DNA from: an uncultured Clostridia bacterium
Lineage (GTDB): Bacteria > Bacillota > Clostridia > Oscillospirales > Oscillospiraceae
NCBI GenBank assembly: GCA_946006895.1
Contig: CAMFZO010000049.1
Coordinates: 1 to 8,396, forward strand
Length of the DNA: 8,396 bases
Direction of reading: 5' to 3'
Positions 1 to 4,848 of this stretch are shown here, in pieces (position 1 is the first letter of the stretch; the number at the start of each line of letters is the position of its first letter). Made by a program: the position numbers and the translations under genes. The notes under the pieces were generated by a model, which saw nothing but the letters and a program-made list of their open reading frames with translations, was not told the origin of the DNA and did no database searches.

Positions 1-44
1 CACCTAAGCCTTCGTCGGCAGCGTCAGATGTGTATAAGAGACAG
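1..44. other. Illumina Nextera adapter left on the contig end (not genomic)
   Basis: Bases 26-44 are the 19-bp Tn5 mosaic end AGATGTGTATAAGAGACAG, and bases 12-25 are the Nextera read-1 tail TCGTCGGCAGCGTC. Bases 4-11 (CTAAGCCT) match the Nextera i5 index known as S508/N508, and bases 1-3 (CAC) match the end of the P5 oligo. The order P5 end, index, tail, mosaic end is exactly that of a library molecule, so this is untrimmed adapter rather than a transposon. Any protein predicted across it carries false residues: LSLIHI at the C-terminus on the minus strand, or MYKRQ at the N-terminus on the plus strand. Real sequence begins at base 45. Confidence 0.98.
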
Positions 45-338
45 CTCTGCAACAGTCAGGTTGTTGAGCAGCGACAGTTCCTGATAAACAATGCCGATTC
101 CCAGACGGGCTGCATCGGCAGTATTGTTGATCTCCACTTCTTTTCCGTGAATCAGGATGGTTCCCGCGTCTTTCTGATAGTTGCCGCTGAGAATCTTCAT
201 CAAAGTGGATTTCCCTGCGCCGTTTTGGCCGATAATGGAGGTAATCTCGCCGCTATACAACTTAAAGTCAACGTTATCCAGCGCCTGCACACCGGGGAAA
301 CGCTTGGATATGCCTCGCATTTCAAGGACCGGATCCAT
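45..338 (-). CDS. Sugar-type ABC transporter ATP-binding protein, N-terminal fragment (truncated by contig end)
   Basis: Only the first 98 genomic codons are present. The start (MDPVLEMRGISKRF) is preceded by GGCAGGAG six bases upstream of the ATG. The Walker A motif GQNGAGKST lies at residues 37-45, and the Q-loop region YQEL at 85-88 is followed by LLNNLTVAE. The opening pattern (GISKRFPGVQALDNV, SGEITSIIGQNGAGKST, GIGIVYQEL) is typical of the RbsA/MglA/XylG group of sugar importers, whose full proteins are about 500 residues with two ABC domains. That length cannot be checked here. By family it would energise uptake at the inner face of the membrane with the adjacent lipoprotein; the permease gene presumably lies beyond the contig end. 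Residues after E98 (LSLIHI and stop) come from the adapter. The substrate is unknown. Confidence 0.9.
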
Positions 339-370
339 GGTTTGCTCCTGCCTTTCCTTTTTAATGTGGG

Positions 371-396
371 CGGGGTGTCAGAAAACTGACACCCCG
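371..396 (-). promoter_or_regulatory. Intercistronic hairpin after the solute-binding gene
   Basis: A perfect 11-bp inverted repeat (CGGGGTGTCAG / CTGACACCCCG) encloses a 4-base loop, UUUU in the minus-strand transcript. It begins 16 bases after the solute-binding protein stop codon and ends 32 bases before the ATPase start. No T-run follows it on the minus strand (the next bases are CCCACATTAAAAAGG), so it does not look like a full intrinsic terminator. The position is typical of hairpins that protect the 3' end of binding-protein mRNA and lower expression of the downstream transporter genes. That role is inferred. Confidence 0.7.
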
Positions 397-412
397 TATG
401 TACTGTTGTGGA

Positions 413-1519
413 TTACTTCGCCAGATAGTCGTTAACCAGTTCTTCCAGAGACTTGTCATAGTCGATAGAAGCGGGGTTGTTCTCCATGTCCTGAGCAAGC
501 TGCAGCATTTCAGCAGCGTTGTCCGGAGTGACGATGAAGCCGGGAAGGATGAAGTCGCCCTGGGTGGCAAAGTCATATTCGCCGATGAGCGCAAGATAGG
601 GGATCAGAACCTTGTAGTAGCCGGTGTACTGGGAGGCAAGCAAGTAGGTGCTGTCCATATCGCCGTCAATGACAGCCTGAATTGCGTCAGCAGAGCCATC
701 AATGGAGCAGATAGAGATTTCGTCGCGGCGACCGGCATTCTTGATGACCAGAGCAGCGGGGTAGGTAACGCCATCGGACAGGCCGTAGAGCATATCAATG
801 TGATCATAAGCAGTAAGATAATTTTCCATCTTGGTAACAGCAACGGTGCCGTCCCAGTTGGTGGACTCTGCTGCCAGGATGTTCACGCCGTTCTCTTCCA
901 TGACTTCAACGAAGCCGCCGATACGGTTCTCGTTCAGACCCTGGCCGTCGTTACCGGTGAGAAGAACGACCTGCTTGTCGCTGAGCTCGCCGCCCTTAGC
1001 CTTCAGGACTTCAATGGCATAACGGCCGATTTCGCCGGACATTGCCCACTCGTCAAAGCCGATGGTGCCGAGAGTTTGATCGGACCAGCTGTGCTGAACA
1101 ACGACCTTGACGCCCATTTCAGCAGCCTTTTTGAAGGAGTTCTCAAAAGCGGTTACGTCGAGAGTGTTGATAGAGATGATGTCGCACTGACCCAGGAGGT
1201 TGTCAAATGCCTCAACCTGCTTGGTGACATCGCCGTCGCCGGAACTGACGATCAGTTCAAAGCCGTACTTATCAGCGCAAACCTTTGCGCCTTCAACTTC
1301 GCCCAAGTGGAAGGGATGGGTCAGATCCTGCTGGATCAGGCCGACGACCAACTTGTCCTCGCCGTTGTTGACATTGTTTTCCTCAGTCGTTGCATCATTG
1401 TTGTTTGCGGGTTCATTTGTGTCTTTGTTCGTGTCATTGCTGGGGGTTTCGGAGCTTGTGCAGGCGACAAGGCCGAGTACAAGCACCAAAGCGAGAATGA
1501 GCGCCAGAATCTTTTTCAT
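413..1519 (-). CDS. Sugar-type ABC transporter solute-binding lipoprotein (periplasmic-binding protein type 1 fold)
   Basis: This 368-residue protein would capture the substrate outside the membrane and deliver it to the ABC importer whose ATPase gene follows. The start is set at the Met of MKKILALILALVLVLGLVAC because AGAAGGA lies eight bases upstream; an in-frame ATG 17 codons earlier has no such site. Residues 1-20 form a lipoprotein signal peptide with lipobox LVAC, so Cys20 would be lipidated. Residues 21-52 are a polar Asn/Thr/Glu linker. The rest fits the Peripla_BP_4 family of ribose-, galactose- and AI-2-like binders: VVGLIQQDLTHPFHLG at the first strand, then GFELIVSSGDGD, a DIISINTLD strand and the hinge-side GLSDGVTYPAALVIKNAG. 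The usual NPFF-type ligand contact reads THPFH, so the ligand cannot be read from motifs. Upstream neighbours are a cyclase-family hydrolase and an aldolase, suggesting an acidic sugar or a related carboxylate. Confidence 0.92.
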   Translation of the reverse strand: MKKILALILALVLVLGLVACTSSETPSNDTNKDTNEPANNNDATTEENNVNNGEDKLVVGLIQQDLTHPFHLGEVEGAKVCADKYGFELIVSSGDGDVTKQVEAFDNLLGQCDIISINTLDVTAFENSFKKAAEMGVKVVVQHSWSDQTLGTIGFDEWAMSGEIGRYAIEVLKAKGGELSDKQVVLLTGNDGQGLNENRIGGFVEVMEENGVNILAAESTNWDGTVAVTKMENYLTAYDHIDMLYGLSDGVTYPAALVIKNAGRRDEISICSIDGSADAIQAVIDGDMDSTYLLASQYTGYYKVLIPYLALIGEYDFATQGDFILPGFIVTPDNAAEMLQLAQDMENNPASIDYDKSLEELVNDYLAK

Positions 1520-1552
1520 TTTGGTATTCCTTCTTTCTAATTGTTTATATTG

Positions 1553-1576
1553 TTTCCTTTGCTTTCGCAAAGAAAA
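1553..1576 (-). promoter_or_regulatory. GAAA-tetraloop hairpin upstream of the solute-binding gene
   Basis: In the minus-strand RNA, two 10-base arms pair around a GAAA tetraloop closed by C-G, and the single irregular pair is a G-U wobble. On the plus strand that pair would be a C/A mismatch, so the fold is complete only in the transcribed direction. The hairpin starts 5 bases after the cyclase stop codon and ends 33 bases before the solute-binding start. No U-run follows, so it is not a terminator. It could be a 5' stabiliser or a processing boundary for the solute-binding mRNA; this is inferred from position and stability. Confidence 0.6.
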
Positions 1577-1581
1577 TCACG

Positions 1582-2253
1582 TTATTCGCACTGCGCCCAA
1601 ATCACACAGGGCCCGCAGTTCATGTCCTCATGCATCCAGGGGGAGACCAGCATCGTTTTCACACGGCTCAGATCCGTATCCAGCTTCATCTCCTCAATGA
1701 TGATGAAATGAGGGGTAGACGCCTTCTCAAAGAAAGCGTTGTGTGCTTTCATTGTCTCCTCGAGAGAGTGTATACAGGCAATAGAGGGGACGTCCGTACC
1801 GATCATCCGCAGGTGCGGCATTTTCTGATGGATGTACTCAGCTGCGGGGATAGAAAACCCCGGGCAGTGATTGGAAAACCGCGCATGATCATTCTTGCGT
1901 CTGTCCTCCACTCCGAAGCGCACCAAAAGTGCGTCTGTGTCGCTGGGCTCCGTGAACCACGGCTCCAGCAGTTCCGGCGTTACTACGGTATCATCGGGAG
2001 TTCCCGTCAGGTCGATGACCTTGATCTTACGGTAGACCAGTTCTTCCGGAGCAAACTCAACAATGCTTGCACCATCCGGTAATACATGCGCGGCGGTATC
2101 TAAGTGTGTGCCGGTATGGTTATAGCACTGCAGGAATTGGACGTTGGCGCCATCTTTTTCAATGGACTGAAACTCCGACACACTGGGGGCGGGAATTGCA
2201 GGGGGACGGGGTGCGGTCGTGCTCATGGGATAGGAAAGCCAAATCAATTTCAT
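1582..2253 (-). CDS. Cyclase-family metal-dependent hydrolase (kynurenine formamidase-like fold)
   Basis: A 223-residue protein of the cyclase family (PF04199). Members are Mn- or Zn-dependent hydrolases that include kynurenine formamidase KynB and isatin hydrolase and act on amides, lactams or similar small substrates. The signature HxGTHxDxxxH is seen as HTGTHLDTAAH, with probable metal ligands His46, His50 and Asp52, plus His56. The C-terminal H171 and the Glu pair at 187-188 (IIIEEMKLD) match the second ligand and catalytic region. The usual Pro in DxPxH is Ala here. The start is set at MKLIWLSYP, seven bases after AAGGAGG; the in-frame ATG seven codons upstream lies ahead of this RBS. 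The stop is 62 bases from the solute-binding start and the start is 36 bases from the aldolase stop, so the genes are probably one operon. No tryptophan-degradation gene is nearby, so a role on the imported substrate, such as opening a lactone or amide, is more likely than kynurenine metabolism. That role is inference. Confidence 0.87.
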   Translation of the reverse strand: MKLIWLSYPMSTTAPRPPAIPAPSVSEFQSIEKDGANVQFLQCYNHTGTHLDTAAHVLPDGASIVEFAPEELVYRKIKVIDLTGTPDDTVVTPELLEPWFTEPSDTDALLVRFGVEDRRKNDHARFSNHCPGFSIPAAEYIHQKMPHLRMIGTDVPSIACIHSLEETMKAHNAFFEKASTPHFIIIEEMKLDTDLSRVKTMLVSPWMHEDMNCGPCVIWAQCE

Positions 2254-2289
2254 CGCTGCTCCTCCTTGCTTCAATAAATTTCGTGGACT

Positions 2290-2967
2290 TTAGGGAATAT
2301 CAGGCAGGTTTATCTTTGCTTCCTGCACGATCTCAATAAAACGCGCCACCTGCTTGGTGATCCAGCCCAGACCTTCCTCTTTAATCCGCTCGAAATTCAT
2401 AAATGTTCGCGCACCGGATACCGCACAGGCACCGCAGCGGATAAACTCAGCCGCATTCTCCTCCGTAATTCCGCCGGAGGGGATCAGATTCACGTCCGGG
2501 AAAACCATTTTCAAATTGGTCATGTACTTCGCTCCACCCAAAGCGCCGGGAAAAATCTTCACCGCAGTTGCGCCGCATCGCATGGCGCGAAAGCATTCCG
2601 TTGCGGTAAAAGCGCCGGAGAAGCATGCAACCTGATAGCGGTTCGTCAGATCAATGACATCTTCGATCACGCAGGGATTGACAATGATCTCACCTCCGTG
2701 GAGAATGACCTCTCGCGCGGTAGCCGCATCCAACACGGTGCCGGCAGCAACATGCATTTCTCCGCCGAAGTGGGAAGAGATCGCCTCGATCGCTTCCAAC
2801 GCACCGGGCGTCGTCATGGTGACCTCAACGGCACGCGCACCGCCTTTGTACATTGCCTCGGCATAAGCGATCCAGTCTTCCTTCTGATGCAGCTTGATGC
2901 AAGGCAGCACACCGGTCGCCTTGACATCCGCCATCACTCGTTCCTTTGTTGTAATGTCGTTTCTCAT
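2290..2967 (-). CDS. KDPG/KHG-type class I aldolase (2-keto-3-deoxy acid aldolase family)
   Basis: A 225-residue TIM-barrel aldolase of the KDPG/KHG family (Eda, DgoA), which cleaves 2-keto-3-deoxy acids (6-phospho) or 4-hydroxy-2-oxoglutarate to pyruvate and an aldehyde. The Schiff-base lysine is K137 in AVKIFPGALGG, the general acid/base is E48 in AVEVTMTT, and the phosphate-loop-like motif PSGGIT is at 163-168; AAGTVLD at 74-80 is also conserved. E. coli Eda has EVTLRT where this protein has EVTMTT, so the phosphate-site Arg is replaced. DgoA (2-keto-3-deoxy-6-phosphogalactonate aldolase) also lacks it, and the KIFP block and following residues read more like DgoA. The start at MRNDITTKER follows AAAGGAGG by four bases; the longer frame upstream runs through the regulatory region and is rejected. 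It is the first gene after the operator cluster and so probably heads the catabolic and transport operon. The true substrate is not determined. Confidence 0.9.
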   Translation of the reverse strand: MRNDITTKERVMADVKATGVLPCIKLHQKEDWIAYAEAMYKGGARAVEVTMTTPGALEAIEAISSHFGGEMHVAAGTVLDAATAREVILHGGEIIVNPCVIEDVIDLTNRYQVACFSGAFTATECFRAMRCGATAVKIFPGALGGAKYMTNLKMVFPDVNLIPSGGITEENAAEFIRCGACAVSGARTFMNFERIKEEGLGWITKQVARFIEIVQEAKINLPDIP

Positions 2968-3000
2968 GGAGCCTCCTTTATGAGCAAAATTTCTGTTCAC

Positions 3001-3011
3001 CTGTAGTACAG
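3001..3011. promoter_or_regulatory. Operator-like palindrome O3 near the aldolase RBS
   Basis: CTGTAGTACAG is a CTGTA/TACAG inverted repeat around one central base. The identical site, read from the other strand, occurs inside the composite site upstream of the regulator gene (3897-3907). It lies 34 bases upstream of the aldolase start codon. Its core TGTAGTACA closely resembles the TTGTA(G/C)TACA(A/T) operator of E. coli DgoR, a FadR-subfamily GntR protein. Probably bound by the neighbouring regulator. Confidence 0.65.
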
Positions 3012-3026
3012 ATTTTAAAAATTTTT

Positions 3027-3044
3027 TACAGCCAACCGGCTGTA
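3027..3044. repeat. Small inverted repeat with operator-like half-sites
   Basis: TACAGCC and GGCTGTA form a perfect 7-bp inverted repeat around AACC. The outer bases repeat the TACAG/CTGTA half-sites of the nearby operators, but in inverted order and with a much wider gap. It could be a weak extra binding site or a small RNA hairpin between O2 and O3. No T-run marks it as a terminator on either strand. Confidence 0.4.
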
Positions 3045-3083
3045 TAGGTAGCTTATTTATCCTCCGGGATTTCCAGGAATGCG

Positions 3084-3100
3084 GTACAGCTGTACGACAG
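3084..3100. promoter_or_regulatory. Composite operator O2 upstream of the aldolase gene
   Basis: GTACAGCTGTACGACAG contains a perfect 12-bp palindrome, GTACAGCTGTAC (3084-3095), overlapping a CTGTACGACAG site with one imperfect position. It differs by a single base from the 17-bp site at 3891-3907 just upstream of the regulator gene. The two copies lie in the two intergenic regions flanking the GntR-type gene, which is the expected layout for an autoregulated local repressor. I could not find a convincing -35/-10 pair between O2 and O3, so the promoter of the aldolase operon is undefined. Confidence 0.75.
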
Positions 3101-3104
3101 AATT

Positions 3105-3146
3105 TCTTTTTTATTTCGACAGCCGAGGCTGCCAAAATAAAAAAGA
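3105..3146 (-). promoter_or_regulatory. Long hairpin after the regulator gene
   Basis: Two arms of about 20 bases face each other: a T-rich outer stem (TTTTTTATTT with AAATAAAAAA) and a GC-rich inner stem (CAGCC/GGCTG). The two non-Watson-Crick positions are C/A mismatches on the plus strand but G-U wobbles in the minus-strand RNA, so the fold is fully paired only in the direction of gene transcription. It starts 9 bases after the regulator stop codon. The poly-U is in the 5' arm and the 3' arm is poly-A, the reverse of an intrinsic terminator, so a role in mRNA 3' protection, processing or attenuation is more likely. Confidence 0.55.
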
Positions 3147-3154
3147 CAACATTC

Positions 3155-3874
3155 TCAGGGAAGATTCTGCGTAAGGTCTGCCAAGAACACCTGCAAGTGT
3201 TCAAACATAAAGCGCTCCGCAGCCTCCCGGTCATGCGCCTTCACAGCTTCCACAATGTGTTTATGCTGCTCAATGCCCCTCATGCGTGCCTCCACGCTTC
3301 TCGGGTTCATGTCTGACCAGTCATAAACGGTTTTATTCAGCGGGCGCAAAAATTCGGGGAACAGGCAATTATGGGTAGCAACAGCCAGTGCCCTGTGAAA
3401 GTTATAATCGTGTCTCGACCATAACTGATCATCACGATAGTCCTTCTCCATCAGCCGGATCAACTCGTCCAACGAGCAGAGATCCTCATTCGTTGCGTTC
3501 ACGGCTGCCAGCCCGCTGGACTGCACCTCCAAAGCGACACGCAGCTCATACACCTCCTGTATGCTTGCGCTGCCGACTGCCACCAACCGATTGACTACGT
3601 TGCCCAAGATCCGCGCATCCGGCTGCGCGACATAGACGCCGCTGCCGTTCCGCACTGTTATCAAACCGCGCTCTTTCAGTGAAGTCAGCGCTTCTCTTAG
3701 GATATTTCGGCTGGTTCCGAATTGCTCCGCCAGTTCAATTTCCCCGGGCAAGCGTTCCCCTGCCTTTAATTCCTGAGACAAGATCAACTCCTCCAGTTGG
3801 TTTGCAATTTGGGAAGAGAGATTTGCCTTCGTTACTGATGTGCCAATCGCCATGTTGTGTTTCCCGCTCTCCAT
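3155..3874 (-). CDS. GntR-family transcriptional regulator, FadR subfamily (FCD domain)
   Basis: A 239-residue DNA-binding protein. Residues 19-85 form the winged helix-turn-helix, with LPGEIELAEQFGTSRNILREAL as the recognition region (written across 42-63) and NGSGVYV as the wing. Residues about 95-235 are an FCD ligand-binding domain, with probable metal ligands D156 and H160 (DYNFH), H204 (EQHKHI) and H226 (FEHLQ). FCD regulators usually sense sugar acids, keto acids or other carboxylates and repress adjacent catabolic genes, which fits an aldolase and an importer downstream. The start at 3874 has a weak AAAGAGA site eight bases upstream; Met8 (3853) has no better site. Its promoter and a composite operator lie directly upstream, and a near-identical operator lies after its stop, indicating autoregulation and control of the downstream operon. 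The natural inducer is unknown; resemblance of the operator to the DgoR site suggests a galactonate-like sugar acid only loosely. Confidence 0.93.
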   Translation of the reverse strand: MESGKHNMAIGTSVTKANLSSQIANQLEELILSQELKAGERLPGEIELAEQFGTSRNILREALTSLKERGLITVRNGSGVYVAQPDARILGNVVNRLVAVGSASIQEVYELRVALEVQSSGLAAVNATNEDLCSLDELIRLMEKDYRDDQLWSRHDYNFHRALAVATHNCLFPEFLRPLNKTVYDWSDMNPRSVEARMRGIEQHKHIVEAVKAHDREAAERFMFEHLQVFLADLTQNLP

Positions 3875-3888
3875 CGTTTTTTCTCTTT

Positions 3889-3907
3889 CTGTACAGCTGT
3901 ACTACAG
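3889..3907. promoter_or_regulatory. Composite operator O1 of the regulator gene
   Basis: CTGTACAGCTGTACTACAG contains three overlapping symmetric elements: CTGTACAG (3889-3896), GTACAGCTGTAC (3891-3902) and CTGTACTACAG (3897-3907). The last is the exact reverse complement of O3. The site lies immediately downstream of the predicted start of transcription (about 3911), within the 5' leader of the regulator mRNA. A protein bound there would block promoter clearance. Together with O2 and O3 it defines a half-site TACAG/CTGTA, as expected for a FadR-type dimer. Confidence 0.78.
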
Positions 3908-3917
3908 CTTTGTCTTT

Positions 3918-3946
3918 ATTCTATTCCCGTCAAGGCCGACTGTCAA
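3918..3946 (-). promoter_or_regulatory. SigmaA-type promoter of the regulator gene
   Basis: On the minus strand TTGACA (3946-3941) and TAGAAT (3923-3918) are separated by exactly 17 bases, a perfect -35 box with a near-consensus -10. Transcription would start near 3911, giving a leader of about 37 bases that carries operator O1. This is the best promoter in the left half of the window. Confidence 0.82.
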
Positions 3947-4009
3947 TACCTTTTTTTCACGTTTTTCATTTCCTGTAAACTTTTGTCATGTTCACCAAAT
4001 TATATTCGT

Positions 4010-4052
4010 AAAAAATAGAAAAAACGACGAGAGCGGGACCTCCGCTCTCGTC
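4010..4052 (-). terminator. Intrinsic terminator of the murT/gatD-like unit
   Basis: A perfect 11-bp GC-rich stem (GACGAGAGCGG / CCGCTCTCGTC) with a 5-base loop at 4026-4052 is followed on the minus strand by GTTTTTTCTATTTTTT (4025-4010). It lies 62 bases after the GatD-like stop codon and insulates that unit from the regulator promoter about 65 bases further on. The rest of the 240-base gap (3875-4114) shows nothing beyond the regulator promoter and operator. Confidence 0.92.
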
Positions 4053-4114
4053 ATAAAAGGCAGTCTTTCATTGATTCCACCGTCAGAAAAAATGTCATGT
4101 ACCATCCAACGACG

Positions 4115-4840
4115 TTACTTTTTTATCAGTTCCAAGCGTTTGCGCAATTCACTTATCGTTGTCGCATAGCTCTTTTCCATATAGGAATAATTGACGGTGT
4201 CAGAGTATGCACCGCCAAGCAGGATCTTCGCAACATACTTGAGCATGGCGGGATTCTTTACCAGCATGGGGCCGGTCAGGTGGGTGCCCAGACAGTTGTT
4301 TTTGCGGAAGCCCTCGGCGCCTCCCTCGACCTCGTTGCCGAAGCCCATTTGCGTCTGAAACAGGGGCGTTTTCACGCCGCAGGTCCGGCTGCACTTATTG
4401 ATAAAGCCCACCAGCGGCTCAGGAAAGCCGTCAAAACTCATGATGCAGTCGCCGGTGATGCGGCGTTTGCTCTCCACCGTCGTAAAGTCCGCCAGGCCCA
4501 AAGCCTCATAAGAATTTCCGGCGGCATCGGTGACGGTGCGGCCCAGAAGCTCAAAGCTGTTGCCCGTGAAGAGCATGGTTTTACCCTCGTCGCAGGCTGC
4601 CGTCAGCGCCTCCCGGTACTGAATGAGCTGCGTCAGGGCCAGTTTTTGTTTCCGCTCCGTGCCGGAGCCCATATAGTAGAAATCGTAGTCGGAGATGTCC
4701 TTTGCTTCATAGAGAGAAAGCGTCTCCACCTGCACCTGAAAGCCCAGGTCCCGCAGGTACCGCGCCAAAACCGCCACGTTGGCATACTCTCCGTAGAGAT
4801 TCATCACATCATCATAAAGATGCAGGAGCTTTTTTTCCAT
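4115..4840 (-). CDS. GatD-like class I glutamine amidotransferase homologue lacking the catalytic Cys and His
   Basis: A 241-residue homologue of GatD, the glutaminase subunit that with MurT amidates D-iso-glutamate of lipid II in Gram-positive bacteria. Shared landmarks in order: MNLYGEYANV near the N-terminus (GatD NLYSDxGN), YYMGSGTERKQ (FFIGGGSDREQ), the nucleophile-elbow region, ALGLADF with RRITGD, VGFINKCSRT (VGFENHxGRT) and LGTHLTGPMLVKN (LGTYLHGPxLxKN). At the elbow GatD has TICGGYQ; here it reads LFTGNSFELLG, so the nucleophile Cys is Thr92. In the last block the catalytic His is Thr189. GatD is about 243 residues in Staphylococcus aureus, so nothing is missing in length. The start at 4840 is chosen because GAGG lies six bases upstream; the frame is open to an ATG at 4852 that overlaps the MurT-like stop as ATGA but has no RBS. 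The pairing with a MurT-like gene supports a complex; glutamine hydrolysis is not expected. Confidence 0.85.
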   Translation of the reverse strand: MEKKLLHLYDDVMNLYGEYANVAVLARYLRDLGFQVQVETLSLYEAKDISDYDFYYMGSGTERKQKLALTQLIQYREALTAACDEGKTMLFTGNSFELLGRTVTDAAGNSYEALGLADFTTVESKRRITGDCIMSFDGFPEPLVGFINKCSRTCGVKTPLFQTQMGFGNEVEGGAEGFRKNNCLGTHLTGPMLVKNPAMLKYVAKILLGGAYSDTVNYSYMEKSYATTISELRKRLELIKK

Positions 4841-4848
4841 AGCCATCC

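Noticed and set aside
24..44. Tn5/IS50 mosaic end as evidence of a transposon
   Set aside because: It is joined to the Nextera tail, an i5 index and the P5 oligo end, so it comes from library preparation.
30..389. Plus-strand ORF starting MYKRQ
   Set aside because: Its start lies in the adapter and the body is antisense to the ABC ATPase gene; it has no family features.
398..1540. 380-residue plus-strand ORF opposite the solute-binding gene
   Set aside because: It mirrors a clear lipoprotein gene with signal peptide and RBS, and its translation is low-complexity Val/Ala/Asp-rich with no recognisable motif.
3012..3083. Promoter between O2 and O3 for the aldolase operon
   Set aside because: TATACA and TAAAAT candidates exist on the minus strand, but none has a credible -35 box at 16-18 bases, so I did not annotate one.
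3105..3146. Intrinsic terminator of the regulator gene
   Set aside because: The T-run is in the 5' arm and the A-run in the 3' arm in both directions; no U-tract follows the stem.
2968..3234. N-terminal extension of the aldolase frame to 3234
   Set aside because: It would overlap the regulator gene and cover the operators; a strong AAAGGAGG site sits just before the Met at 2967.
4115..4840. Loss of Cys and His in the GatD-like protein as sequencing error
   Set aside because: Two separate sites about 290 bases apart would both need errors while the frame and all other blocks stay intact; nearby block residues also differ coherently.
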